A DNA stretch of 64,000 bases from Nocardia huaxiensis (GCF_013744875.1 NZ_CP059399.1:8060001-8124000), one strand, 5' to 3'; shown: positions 8,104-16,728, counted from the stretch's first letter. Numbers and translations are program-made. The notes: generated by a model from the letters alone, not told the origin.

Positions 8104-8754
8104 ATGGCCCGCAAACGCAAGATCTCCAATCTGATGGGTCTGGCAGTCCTGTCCACGCTCGCCGTCAATCCCATGCACCGGTACGAGATCGCTGCGAAGT
8201 TGCGCAGCTGGGGCAAGGACCGGGACATGGATATCAAATGGGGCTCGCTGTACACGGTCGTCGACAATCTGACCAAGCACGGGTTCCTGGAGATCACCGG
8301 CAGCGAACGCGACGGCGCCCGGCCCGAGCGCACCATCTACCGCATCACCGAGGCCGGCCGCGCCGAACTCCTGGACTGGACAAGGGAACTCGTGTCCACC
8401 CCGGAGCCCGAACAGCGCCGGTTCCGCGCCGGGCTGTCCGTGCTGGCGGTGCTGTCGCCCGACGAGGTGATCGAACTGCTCGGCCAGCGAATCGCCCTGC
8501 TGGACAAGACTATTGCCGATCATCGGGCCCAAATGGCAGCTCTGGAAGGCTCGTTGCCGCGCCTGTTCCTGGTCGAGGACGACTATGAGCTGGCCATGCT
8601 GGAGGCCGAAGCCGGTTGGGCGCGCCGCTTCCGGGAGTCCTTGGCGGACGGCAGTTTTCCCGATATCGAGGGCTGGCGCAGCTGGCATTCCACCGGCGTG
8701 CTCCCCGACGAGATCGTCGAACTCATGGAGGAGGTGCCACCCCCGGCCGACTGA
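8104..8754 (+). CDS. PadR-family transcriptional regulator
   Basis: A 216-residue PadR-type repressor. The N-terminal winged helix includes MGLAVLSTLAVNPMHRYEIA and KWGSLYTVVDNLTKHGFLEI, then ERTIYRITEAGRAELLDW, which is the family signature. A C-terminal dimerisation region of about 110 residues rich in leucine helices follows, as in Vir-type PadR proteins. The ATG at 8104 is chosen over the GTG at 8095 because AGGAGGTG at 8090-8097 is spaced correctly for it. The promoter carries a dyad on its -10 box. The FAD monooxygenase gene downstream, 185 bases away, is the likely second target. The inducer is probably a phenolic or drug-like compound by family analogy only. Confidence 0.87.
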   Translation: MARKRKISNLMGLAVLSTLAVNPMHRYEIAAKLRSWGKDRDMDIKWGSLYTVVDNLTKHGFLEITGSERDGARPERTIYRITEAGRAELLDWTRELVSTPEPEQRRFRAGLSVLAVLSPDEVIELLGQRIALLDKTIADHRAQMAALEGSLPRLFLVEDDYELAMLEAEAGWARRFRESLADGSFPDIEGWRSWHSTGVLPDEIVELMEEVPPPAD

Positions 8755-8845
8755 CCACCGACGCGAACCGGGCCCCGACGGGAGTGCTGCAACACCACCG
8801 CCGAAGCCCGGGATAACACCGTCTCGAACCTCGTTCGTGCAGGCG

Positions 8846-8861
8846 AACTCGGCACCGAGTT
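8846..8861. promoter_or_regulatory. 16-base palindrome upstream of the FAD monooxygenase
   Basis: AACTCGGCACCGAGTT has seven-base perfect arms around CA and sits about 80 bases upstream of the monooxygenase start. A direct repeat TCGAAT-T-TCGAAT follows at 8911-8923. The region 8755-8939 therefore probably holds the gene's promoter and an operator. It does not resemble the PadR dyad at 8059-8088, so a different regulator is possible. Confidence 0.45.
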
Positions 8862-8939
8862 TGGCAACTACAGGATAACTGCGTTCTCCGCACGCGCACG
8901 GGTTCGGGTATCGAATTTCGAATACTCAGGAGAGAACCC

Positions 8940-10157
8940 ATGTCCCACGCACACTCCGCTGTACGCAGCGCGATCATCATCGGCGGCGGCATATCCGGCC
9001 CTGTGGCCGCCACCGCACTACATCGAGCGGGCATCGAGGCCCGCGTCTACGAGGCCTATCCTGGCCCGGCCTACGGCATTGGCTCCGTGCTGGCACTGGC
9101 CCCCAACGGGGTGGCCGCACTCGACATCATCGGCGCGGCCGACGCGGTACGTGAGATCGCCGTCCCGTTCTCGCATCAGGCGATGGCGGTCGGCAAGAAG
9201 ATCATTCCGATGCCCGGCCTGCGCGGGGTGGAACCACTCCAGCTGGTCGAGCGCCCGGACCTGCATCGGGTGCTGCACGATGCGGCGGTCGCGGCCGGCG
9301 TGCCGTTCGAGTACAACAAGCGCCTGGTCGCGGTGGACGAGCACGAGCACGGCGTCACCGCTCACTTCGCGGACGGCAGTTCGAGCACCGCCGACGTGCT
9401 CGTCGGTGCGGACGGAATCCGTTCCACCGTGCGCACTCTCGTCGATCCGCAGGCCCCCGGCCCCACCTTCCTGCGCATGCTGGGCTTCGGCGCGAACGTC
9501 GACTGCGAGGTCGACTGCCCGCCCGAGACCATGGTGTTCGCTTTCGGCAAGCGGGCCTACTACCTGTACTGGGCGCTGCCGGACGGACGGATCGGCTGGG
9601 GCGCGAATCTGCCCTACGAGCAGTACCTTTCGCTCACCGAGGCGAGGTCGATCCCGGCGCGGGACTGGGTGCGAATCCTGCGCGAGACCTACGCCGACGA
9701 CGATCCGGGACGGCAGCTCGCGGAGGCGACCACGTCCGAGAACCTCATGACAGCCGGTGCGCTGCACATCATGCCGCCGGTGCCGCACTGGTATCGCGGG
9801 CGGCTGGCGCTCACCGGGGATGCCGTACACGCTCCGAGCAACACCTCGGGGCAGGGTGCGTCCATGGCCATCGAGAGTGCCATCGAGCTGGCCCGGTGCC
9901 TGCGCGACATCCCCGATCCGGCAGTGGCTTTCGCCACCTACGAAGCCATGCGCCGGCCGCGCGTGGAGGGCGTCGCCGCCCGCGTGGCGAAGATCAACAA
10001 TGCCAAGGCTGCGGGGCCGATCGCACGCCGGGCCATGCAGCTGGTGATGCCGGTGATGTTCAAGGCAATGGATCCGGAGAAGACGCTGGGCCACGAACAG
10101 CGGTTCCGTATCCCGTGGGACGAACCCGTGCGCCCGGTCACGGTGCCCGTCGGCTGA
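8940..10157 (+). CDS. FAD-dependent monooxygenase (PHBH family)
   Basis: A 405-residue class A flavoprotein monooxygenase. The FAD-binding GGGISG lies at residues 15-20, the DG motif GADGIRS at 156-162, and the second FAD-ribose motif TGDAVHAPSNTSGQGAS starts at 292. The length is normal for the family. The enzyme would use NAD(P)H and oxygen to hydroxylate an aromatic or similar substrate in the cytoplasm. The ATG at 8940 follows AGGAGAGA. It is downstream of the PadR regulator in the same direction and upstream of a strong hairpin. The substrate is not predictable; related enzymes include those that inactivate antibiotics such as tetracycline or rifampicin, but nothing here points to either. 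Confidence 0.88.
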   Translation: MSHAHSAVRSAIIIGGGISGPVAATALHRAGIEARVYEAYPGPAYGIGSVLALAPNGVAALDIIGAADAVREIAVPFSHQAMAVGKKIIPMPGLRGVEPLQLVERPDLHRVLHDAAVAAGVPFEYNKRLVAVDEHEHGVTAHFADGSSSTADVLVGADGIRSTVRTLVDPQAPGPTFLRMLGFGANVDCEVDCPPETMVFAFGKRAYYLYWALPDGRIGWGANLPYEQYLSLTEARSIPARDWVRILRETYADDDPGRQLAEATTSENLMTAGALHIMPPVPHWYRGRLALTGDAVHAPSNTSGQGASMAIESAIELARCLRDIPDPAVAFATYEAMRRPRVEGVAARVAKINNAKAAGPIARRAMQLVMPVMFKAMDPEKTLGHEQRFRIPWDEPVRPVTVPVG

Positions 10158-10175
10158 CAACCGATCGAGCTGCGG

Positions 10176-10212
10176 CCCCGTCATCCCCGCGCGCTTTTGG
10201 GGGATGACGGGG
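10176..10212. terminator. strong hairpin of the GTCATCCC repeat type
   Basis: A 13-base perfect stem CCCCGTCATCCCC (10176-10188) / GGGGATGACGGGG (10200-10212) with an 11-base loop containing GCGCGCTTTT. It lies 18 bases after the monooxygenase stop and before the convergent MFS gene, so it can end transcription from both sides. Its stem is related to the two larger inverted repeats at 17585-17671 and 41391-41524. Confidence 0.7.
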
Positions 10213-10271
10213 GCAACTCCGCGACATGAGCGTTGGTGCTCGCAGCGGGGCCGACCCCGGTGCGACACCTG

Positions 10272-12305
10272 TTATTTGGCGGGCAGCACGTCGGGCCGGT
10301 CGGCTTCGTCGAGTAGTTTGGTGGCGAGTTTGTCCAGGGCTTGATCCAGCAGCACTTTGTCGCCCGGATCGGTGAGATCCCAGTCCTCGAGCTGGGTGTC
10401 GAGCCAGCGCCGCCAGGCGGTACGCACCTTGTCGACCTCTGCCGCACCCGTCTCGGTGAGGGTCAGCTCGTCGCCGTCGCGGCGCACCAGCCCGTCCCGT
10501 TCGGCCTTGTCGTAGACCGGGCCGATCAATTCCGGTGGTACCCAGTGGGTTCGGGCGATGTCCGCGACATTGGCGTGCCCGCGCAGCCGGGTGTACATGC
10601 GCACCTGCCCCAGCGCCCAGGCTTCGTCGCGGTCCAGGGAACTGCCCGCGGCGGCGAGGATATCGGGTTCGGGCACCGCGTTGTCGCGCTGTTTGCGCAG
10701 CACGTGGGCGACGGCCCGCTCCAGCTGCACCACGCGGTCCGCCGAGTCCGGCATCGAAAAGCCTTCGCCCACATCGGATGCCTCGGCGCGGACACTGTCG
10801 CGCAGCTTCACCTGCTTCAGGAACCACGCCACGAGGAAGCCGACGATGGCCACCGGCACCACCCAGCGGAAGACGTGGTCGATGGAGCTCGCGTAGGCGT
10901 CGATGATCGGATTCGCCTGCGCCTCCGGCAATTTCCGCAATTCCTCCGGACTCTGCGCCACCTGCGGCGGCACCCCGGTCTCCATGACCGCCGTCTCCAG
11001 TTTCGGCGTCAGCTGATTGGTGTACAGCGTGCCGAATATCGCTGTGCCGAAGGCGCTTCCGATGGTGCGGAAGAAGGTGACGCCGGAGGTGGCGGTGCCG
11101 AGGTCGGCGTAGGGCACGCTGTTCTGCACCGCGATGGTGAGCACCTGCATGGTGAGGCCGATGCCCAGACCCAGGATCAGCATGTACAGCGACTGTTCCC
11201 AGAAGCCGGTGTCCCGGCCCATGGTCGACATCAGGTACAGGCCCACGGCCATGACCGCCGTGCCGACGATCGGGAAGACCTTGTAGTGCCCGGTCCGGCC
11301 CACCACGATGCCGGACAGGATCGAGGTGGTGAACAGGCCGACAACCAGTGGCAGCGTGCGCAATCCGGACGCGGTGGCGTTCACGCCCATGACGTACTGG
11401 AGGAACGCCGGCAGGAAGGTCATCGCCCCGAGCATGGCGAAACCGACGATGAAGCTGAGGATCGAGCAGACGGTGAACACATTGCTGCGGAACAGCTTCA
11501 TGGGGATGGTCGGCTCGGTGGCCCGCAGTTCCACCGGAATGAACAGCGCCACCGCGACCGCCGCGGTGATGAACAGGCCGATGATCATCGGTGAGCCCCA
11601 GGCGTATTCCTGTCCGCCCCACTCCAGGGCGAGGATCAGGCAGGTGACGCCGACCGCGATGAGCGCCACGCCCAGATAGTCGATGATCGGCTTGGCGGCG
11701 GCCTTCACATGCGGAAGGGTGCGCGCCGCGAGCAGAATCATGAAGATGGCCAGCGGCACGTTCACGTAGAAGCACCAGCGCCAGCTGAGGTGATCGGTGA
11801 ACAGCCCGCCCAGCGTCGGCCCGAGCACCGTGGTGAGGCCGAAGACCGCGCCCAGCGCGCCCTGGTATTTGCCGCGTTCGCGCAGCGGAATGGTGTCGGC
11901 GATGAGGGCCATGGAGGTGACCATGAGCCCGCCCGCACCGACGCCCTGAATGCCGCGGGCGATGATCAGCAGCGTCATATCGTGGGCGAGCCCGGCGACG
12001 ATCGAGCCCAGGATGAAGATGAGGCCGCTGATCTGGAAGACCAGTTTGCGCCCGAACATGTCGCCGAACTTGCCCGCCAGCGCGGTGGCGATGGCCTCGG
12101 TGACCAGGTACGAGCTGACCACCCAGGCAATGTGCCCGGCGCCGCCGAGGTCGGCGACGATGGTGGGCAGGGCCGTGGAGACGATGGTCTGATCCAGGGC
12201 CGCCATGAGCATGCCGAGCACGACGGTGGCGAACACCAGATTCGTGCGGGCGCGGCTCATGTGCTGCGGCGCGGCGAGATCGGCGGCTGCGCTGGCACCA
12301 GTCAT
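10272..12305 (-). CDS. DHA2-family MFS drug efflux pump with C-terminal winged-helix extension
   Basis: A 677-residue protein. Residues 20-510 form a 14-segment major facilitator of the EmrB/QacA type: motif D1-like LDQTIVSTALPTI near 37-49, the motif A-type loop FGDMFGRKLVF, and motif C-like GAVFGLTTVLGPTLGG. Residues about 530-677 are soluble and helical, with EAWALGQVRMYTRLRGHANVADIARTH-type and DKAERDGLVRRDGDELTLTETG-type segments (written here only as landmarks) that resemble a MarR-like winged helix. By family it exports drugs or amphipathic compounds using the proton gradient. It lies 72 bases downstream of the TetR gene on the same strand, so it is probably co-transcribed and repressed by it. 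Confidence 0.85.
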   Translation of the reverse strand: MTGASAAADLAAPQHMSRARTNLVFATVVLGMLMAALDQTIVSTALPTIVADLGGAGHIAWVVSSYLVTEAIATALAGKFGDMFGRKLVFQISGLIFILGSIVAGLAHDMTLLIIARGIQGVGAGGLMVTSMALIADTIPLRERGKYQGALGAVFGLTTVLGPTLGGLFTDHLSWRWCFYVNVPLAIFMILLAARTLPHVKAAAKPIIDYLGVALIAVGVTCLILALEWGGQEYAWGSPMIIGLFITAAVAVALFIPVELRATEPTIPMKLFRSNVFTVCSILSFIVGFAMLGAMTFLPAFLQYVMGVNATASGLRTLPLVVGLFTTSILSGIVVGRTGHYKVFPIVGTAVMAVGLYLMSTMGRDTGFWEQSLYMLILGLGIGLTMQVLTIAVQNSVPYADLGTATSGVTFFRTIGSAFGTAIFGTLYTNQLTPKLETAVMETGVPPQVAQSPEELRKLPEAQANPIIDAYASSIDHVFRWVVPVAIVGFLVAWFLKQVKLRDSVRAEASDVGEGFSMPDSADRVVQLERAVAHVLRKQRDNAVPEPDILAAAGSSLDRDEAWALGQVRMYTRLRGHANVADIARTHWVPPELIGPVYDKAERDGLVRRDGDELTLTETGAAEVDKVRTAWRRWLDTQLEDWDLTDPGDKVLLDQALDKLATKLLDEADRPDVLPAK

Positions 12306-12377
12306 CGGCCCAGTATGTGGCGCTCAGCGAACCGAGCTCAGCAACGACACGGCAACCCTGCGGTGGTCCGGGAAGGG

Positions 12378-13037
12378 TCAGGCGCGGACCGCGTATCCAC
12401 CGAGCGCGGGCTCGAGCGTGTCGAACGCAGCCTGGGCGTACTCGGTCACGATCGCGGCGATGGCGTCGTTGTCCTCCCCGGCCACGGTGCGGCGCAGGGT
12501 TTCCTCGAACAGTGCGCGATGCACGCTGCCCAGCAGCGCGGCGGCGATACGCGGCGTGAAATCGCCTGCGGCGGCCTGCGTTTCCTCGGCGAGCACCTCG
12601 GCCAGCCGGTGCTCGCGCTCCTCGTGGAATTCCCGGACGCGAGCGGCCAGAGCCGGGCTGTCGAGCATGAGCCGGCCGAAGGCCGGACCCGCGAAGCCCT
12701 GGATGGGATTGCGTTCCGCCAGCCACGCCAGGTAGCCGCGACGCAGGGCGGCGAGCGCCGATTCGCCGGGCTGGCGTTCGCGCACTGTTTGCGCGGTGCT
12801 CTCCACGAACGCCTCCGACTGATCCAGCGCGAGGTCCTCCTTGCGCGGGAAGTAGTTCGTGACGGTCATCTTCGCGACGTCGGCGGCCGCGGCGATCTCG
12901 GCGATGGTGACGTTGTCGAAGCCGCGCTCCAGGAACAGCCGGGTGGCGGTGTCGGAGATGTTCTGCCTGGTCTGCAGCTTCTTCCGGGCCCGCAGACCCA
13001 GCTGCCGGGTGCCGATCTCGGCGGTGCTTGCGCTCAT
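12378..13037 (-). CDS. TetR-family regulator of the efflux pump
   Basis: A 219-residue TetR repressor. Residues about 20-66 hold the helix-turn-helix: RQNISDTATRLFLERGFDNV, TIAEIAAAADVAKMTVTNYF and FPRKEDL, all canonical. The remainder is the helical ligand-binding domain. It is the first gene of a leftward pair with the MFS pump and is divergent from a sigma factor gene 107 bases away. The shared region contains an inverted repeat on the sigma gene's promoter, so the repressor may control both the pump and the sigma factor. The ligand is unknown. Confidence 0.87.
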   Translation of the reverse strand: MSASTAEIGTRQLGLRARKKLQTRQNISDTATRLFLERGFDNVTIAEIAAAADVAKMTVTNYFPRKEDLALDQSEAFVESTAQTVRERQPGESALAALRRGYLAWLAERNPIQGFAGPAFGRLMLDSPALAARVREFHEEREHRLAEVLAEETQAAAGDFTPRIAAALLGSVHRALFEETLRRTVAGEDNDAIAAIVTEYAQAAFDTLEPALGGYAVRA

Positions 13038-13062
13038 GCGGAAAAGCGTATCTCAATCCGGT

Positions 13063-13104
13063 CCTAAATTCATTGTTGACATATTTTTAGGTCTGCTCTA
13101 AGTT
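13063..13104 (+). promoter_or_regulatory. sigma gene promoter overlapped by an inverted repeat
   Basis: TTGACA (13076-13081), a 17-base spacer and TAAGTT (13099-13104) form a sigma-70 promoter for the rightward sigma gene at 13144. An inverted repeat CCTAAA (13063-13068) / TTTAGG (13086-13091) encloses the -35 box. It is a candidate TetR operator serving both directions of this divergent region. Confidence 0.6.
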
Positions 13105-13143
13105 TGTCTTCGTTGCCGCAAGCGACGAGACCCGAGGAGCCGC

Positions 13144-14076
13144 ATGACTGCCACTGTTAGTGACGACGCCATCAAGGACTACCTGCGACTGATCGGGCGC
13201 ACCGAACTGCTCACCGCCGCCGACGAATACGCCCTCGGCGAGCGCATCGAGGCGGGCGTGCTCGCCCAGCAGCGGCTGGACGAAAGTGCCGCCGCGGGAA
13301 TCGAACTCAGCGCCACCGAGCGCCGCGCGCTGAGCCTGGCCATCAGCTCCGGGCGGCAGGCCAAGGACCACATGGTCCGGGCCAATCTGCGGCTGGTGGT
13401 CTCCATTGCCAAGCGCTACCCCACCCCGACCGGCATGTCGCTGCTGGATCTGACCCAGGAAGGCACCCTCGGACTCATGCGGGCGGTGGACAAGTTCGAG
13501 CACCGGCGCGGGCTCAAGTTCTCCACCTACGCCACCTGGTGGATCAAGCAGGCCATCGGGCGCGCGCTGGCCGATCAGAGCCGCACCATCCGCATTCCGG
13601 GTCACGTGGTCGAGGTGCTGAACCGGGCCATTCGCACCAAGCGCGTGCTGTCGCAGCAGCTGGGCCGCGACGCCACCGTCGAGGAGCTCGCGGCCGAACT
13701 CGAGCTGCCGGTCGAGCAGGTGCGGGAGGTGCTGCGGCATGGGCGCGAACCGATTTCGCTGCACACGCCGGTCGGCGAGGAGGACGGTTCCGAGCTCGGC
13801 GAGCTGCTGGCCGACACCGCCCCGGACCCGTCGGTCATGGTCACCGAGGGTGCGCTGCGCGGGCAGCTCGGCATGGTGCTGCGCTCACTGCCCGAGCGGG
13901 AGGCGCAGGTCATCGCGTTGCGCTACGGTCTGGACGGCGCGGAGGCGCGCACACTGGAGGAGGTCGGCCGGATCTTCGGCGTCTCGCGGGAGCGGATTCG
14001 CCAGATCGAGGCCAAGGCCATGCTGAAGATGCGGCAACCGTCGCGCACCGCCCTGCTCGAGGGCATGCTCTCGTAG
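13144..14076 (+). CDS. group-2 (primary-like) sigma-70 factor
   Basis: A 310-residue RNA polymerase sigma factor without the long N-terminal extension of the housekeeping factor. Region 1.2 is at 5-40. Region 2 is at about 72-150, with NLRLVVSIAKRY, LLDLTQEGTLGLMRAVDKFE and FSTYATWWIKQAIGRALADQ. Region 3 is at about 152-235. Region 4 ends with EVGRIFGVSRERIRQIEAKA near 267-286. The -10 recognition helix resembles that of the primary sigma factor, so it likely reads similar promoters. It differs from SigA and SigB-type sequences, for example TPTGMSLLDLTQEGTLG where primary factors have GRGMLFLDLIQEGNLG, so I give no gene name. It is divergent from the TetR/MFS pair. The role is presumably an accessory stress or stationary-phase response. 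Confidence 0.88.
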   Translation: MTATVSDDAIKDYLRLIGRTELLTAADEYALGERIEAGVLAQQRLDESAAAGIELSATERRALSLAISSGRQAKDHMVRANLRLVVSIAKRYPTPTGMSLLDLTQEGTLGLMRAVDKFEHRRGLKFSTYATWWIKQAIGRALADQSRTIRIPGHVVEVLNRAIRTKRVLSQQLGRDATVEELAAELELPVEQVREVLRHGREPISLHTPVGEEDGSELGELLADTAPDPSVMVTEGALRGQLGMVLRSLPEREAQVIALRYGLDGAEARTLEEVGRIFGVSRERIRQIEAKAMLKMRQPSRTALLEGMLS

Positions 14077-14092
14077 CTCACTTCCGCCGGAA

Positions 14093-14108
14093 CTTACTCT
14101 GAAGTAAG
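14093..14108. promoter_or_regulatory. short palindrome between the sigma and SDR genes
   Basis: CTTACT-CTGA-AGTAAG, six-base perfect arms, 17 bases after the sigma stop codon and about 60 bases before the SDR start. It is too weak for a convincing terminator and looks more like an operator for the SDR gene. Confidence 0.4.
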
Positions 14109-14166
14109 GTCGAGGGGGAGGATGCGACGGAGCACCTCCCCCGCACCTATTGAGTGAGGTCAGACC

Positions 14167-15042
14167 ATGGCATGGAAGCCGAGCGAAATCCCGGATCAGT
14201 CCGGGCGCACCTTCGTGATCACCGGAGCCAATGGCGGGATCGGCGAGCAGACCACCAAGGTGCTCGCGAGCAAGGGCGCCACCGTCGTCATGGCGTGCCG
14301 CAATACCGCCAAGGCGCAGGAGGTGGCCGACGGCATCCAGGGGGACGTGCGGGTCGCGGCGCTGGACCTCGCCTCGCTGGCGTCGGTGCGCGAATTCGCG
14401 GCGCAGCAGGGCGAATTCGATGTGCTGATCAATAACGCCGGCCTGATGAACATTCCGTTCTCGCGCACCAAGGACGGGTTCGAAACCCAGTGGGGCGTGA
14501 ACCACCTCGGGCACTACGCGCTCACCGGACTGCTGCTCGACAAGATCAACGACCGGGTGGTGACGCTGGCGTCCATCGCGCACAAGCAGACACCCAAGAT
14601 GTGGATCGACGATCTCAACTACGAGAACCGGCGCTACCAGCGCAATCTCGCGTACGCACAGTCCAAGCTGTCGAATCTGATGTTCGCGCGGGAACTGCAG
14701 CGGCGGCTGAGCGAGGCCGGGTCCAGCAAGCGGTCCTACGGCGTGCACCCGGGCGTCTCCGCCACCGATCTGTTCGCGCGCACCGAGACTCCGCTCGACA
14801 AGATCTCCAAGCCGTTCGTGCGGCTCGTCGGGCACTCCCCCGCCCGCGCCGCGCACTCCTCGCTGTTCGCAGCAACCATGCCGGATGCCGATCCCACCGT
14901 GTACTGGGGTCCGAACCGGTGGCGCGGCACCCAGGGGCCGGTGGAGGAATCCTCGTCGAGCAGGCTCTCGCAGAACCGTGAGCTGTGGCGGCGGCTGTGG
15001 GAGGAATCCGAGCGGCTCACGGGAGTCACGTACAAGTTCTGA
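14167..15042 (+). CDS. short-chain dehydrogenase, retinol dehydrogenase-like
   Basis: A 291-residue classical-extended SDR. The cofactor motif TGANGGIG is at 19-26 and ACRN follows the second strand, suggesting NADP preference. NNAG is at 89-92, NHLGHY at 112-117, a catalytic Ser at about 136 and the YxxxK pair YAQSK at 163-167. It resembles the group annotated as retinol dehydrogenase or protochlorophyllide-reductase-like in mycobacteria, whose true substrates are unknown. The ATG at 14167 follows GAGGTCAGACC. It is a single gene between the sigma factor and the lprD block. Confidence 0.88.
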   Translation: MAWKPSEIPDQSGRTFVITGANGGIGEQTTKVLASKGATVVMACRNTAKAQEVADGIQGDVRVAALDLASLASVREFAAQQGEFDVLINNAGLMNIPFSRTKDGFETQWGVNHLGHYALTGLLLDKINDRVVTLASIAHKQTPKMWIDDLNYENRRYQRNLAYAQSKLSNLMFARELQRRLSEAGSSKRSYGVHPGVSATDLFARTETPLDKISKPFVRLVGHSPARAAHSSLFAATMPDADPTVYWGPNRWRGTQGPVEESSSSRLSQNRELWRRLWEESERLTGVTYKF

Positions 15043-15190
15043 GGCGAAGGTGCCGACTGATCTCGTGAGGGCCGGGTAACTCCCCGGGTACGTCCAGAAT
15101 CGGCTCGGCACCCAACCGCAAGCACGCGTATGGGACTGGCGGCGGCACACGAACCGGGCGCTGAAGGCGCGGAGAGGCGGGTGAGCTACC

Positions 15191-15646
15191 TTGGAAAGCG
15201 TGTCCGCTCCCCAACGCCGCCCGGCCTTGATTCTGTTCGTGGTCGTGGCCTCCGGGGCCTGCTTGGCCCTGGGTTACTGGCAGTGGACGCGCTTCGAATC
15301 GACCGGCGGCACGGCGCAGAATCTCGGCTACGCCCTGCAGTGGCCCCTGTTCGCCGGGTTCGTGGTGTGGGCGTACTTCCGCTTCGTTCGGCTGGAGAAC
15401 AATGCCGAACAGGAAGCCAACCCGCAGGTAGCGGAGGAATCCACACCTCGGCCCAAGCGCCCGAAGGCGGCCGCGCCGAAGGAGATTCCCGCCGGAATCC
15501 TGCCCGAACGGCCCAAGGCCGCGACGAACGACGATCCGGAGCTCGCCGAATACAACAAGTACCTGGCCGGATTGCACGCCCACGATATGGATCAGCAGAT
15601 CCGCGATCACGGGCTCGGCACCAATACCGAAGGGAACGCCGGTTGA
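15191..15646 (+). CDS. lprD: LprD-like membrane protein
   Basis: A 151-residue protein resembling mycobacterial LprD (Rv1343c). The N-terminus has a basic stretch (PQRRPA), a hydrophobic segment ending in ASGACLALGYWQWTRFES, and a second membrane segment NLGYALQWPLFAGFVVWAYF. The Cys within the first segment could be a lipobox, though the residues around it are not ideal. The C-terminal half is soluble and charged. The TTG at 15191 is used because GGCGGGTGAG lies at a suitable distance; a GTG at 15200 is possible. It overlaps the next gene by four bases, and the pair matches the Rv1343c-Rv1342c order. Function unknown. Confidence 0.75.
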   Translation: MESVSAPQRRPALILFVVVASGACLALGYWQWTRFESTGGTAQNLGYALQWPLFAGFVVWAYFRFVRLENNAEQEANPQVAEESTPRPKRPKAAAPKEIPAGILPERPKAATNDDPELAEYNKYLAGLHAHDMDQQIRDHGLGTNTEGNAG

Positions 15647-16053
15647 CCACCCGCGACAACTCCGCCGAAACCCCTGTCGCGACCGGTGACGCCGCGCTCG
15701 CGCCCCGCCCGCTCGGTGCCGCCCCGGTCGAGAAGATTCGCAGCGCACTGCTGCGGTACCGGATTCTGGCCTACATCACCGGTATCTGGCTGCTGGTGCT
15801 CACCGGCGAGATGATCTACAAGTACCTGCTGCTCGACGACAGCAGCACCGCGCCGCACTGGCTGTTCTACATCGGCCAGGTGCACGGCATCTTCTACATG
15901 ATCTACCTCGCGTGCACCATCGACCTGGGCATCAAGGCGCGCTGGAAGCCGATGACCACGTTCCTCACCTGCCTCGCGGGCACGATTCCGTTCCTGTCCT
16001 TCGTGTTCGAGCACACCCGGACCAAGGAAGTGAAGGCGACCTTCGGGCTCTGA
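15643..16053 (+). CDS. DUF3817 membrane protein (Rv1342c-like)
   Basis: A 136-residue integral membrane protein of the DUF3817 family. The TTG at 15643 overlaps the TGA of the upstream gene (TTGA), indicating translational coupling. Three hydrophobic segments are visible at about 42-63, 78-98 and 103-122, with the conserved VHGIFYMIYLA motif and a final basic stretch. A second DUF3817 protein is encoded at 40953-41336. Biochemical role unknown. The gene pair is convergent with rdgB and ends before a strong bidirectional hairpin. Confidence 0.82.
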   Translation: MTTRDNSAETPVATGDAALAPRPLGAAPVEKIRSALLRYRILAYITGIWLLVLTGEMIYKYLLLDDSSTAPHWLFYIGQVHGIFYMIYLACTIDLGIKARWKPMTTFLTCLAGTIPFLSFVFEHTRTKEVKATFGL

Positions 16054-16072
16054 ACCCGAGCCGCACAGACAA

Positions 16073-16105
16073 CGCGCCCCCGCCGAGGAATCCGGCGGGG
16101 GCGCG
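16073..16105. terminator. bidirectional terminator between DUF3817 and rdgB
   Basis: A 13-base perfect stem CGCGCCCCCGCCG (16073-16085) / CGGCGGGGGCGCG (16093-16105) with a seven-base loop, followed on the plus strand by GTCGTTTTC. It sits between two convergent operons and can serve both. Confidence 0.85.
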
Positions 16106-16123
16106 GTCGTTTTCGAGAAGAGT

Positions 16124-16728
16124 TCAGTTCTCGGCGAGAGCCGCCAGCGCCGGCAGCAGCTGGCGCAGGGCGCGGCCGCGATGAGACGCGGCGTCCTTCT
16201 CGGCGGGGGTCAGCTCGGCCGAGGTGACCGTGCCGCCGTCCGGGACGAACAGCGGGTCGTAGCCGAAACCGCCGTCGCCCACCGGTTTCCGGTTGATGAC
16301 GCCCGGCCATTCGCCGCGCACGACCTCTTCGACGCCGTCGGCGACCAGGGCACAGGCGGAGACGAACTGGGCGCCGCGGCGGTCGTCGGGGACGTCACCG
16401 AGCTGGGCCAGCAGCAGCTGGTTATTGGCTTCGTCGTCGCCGTGCCGACCGGACCAGCGGGCCGACAGGACACCGGGCATGCCGTTCAAAGCATCCACCG
16501 AGATGCCGGAATCGTCTGCGACGCAGGCCAATCCGGTGGCGGCGAAACCGTCGCGGGCCTTGGCGAGGGCGTTGCCCTCGAAGGTGGGCGCGGTTTCGGG
16601 AGCCTCCTCGTAGGGCGGGACGTCGTTCAGGCCGACGATCTCGATGCCGGCGATACCGGCCTCATCGAGAATGCGGCGAAGTTCGTTGAGCTTCTTGGCA
16701 TTCCGGCTGGCGACCAGGACGCGGCGGG

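Noticed and set aside
9018..10268. A 416-residue leftward frame opposite the FAD monooxygenase
   Set aside because: Antisense to a clear flavoprotein gene, with composition typical of a shadow frame.
10138..13056. A 972-residue leftward open frame
   Set aside because: It runs through the MFS and TetR genes in another frame, is dominated by Arg, Gly and His, and has no domain. It is a GC-rich shadow.
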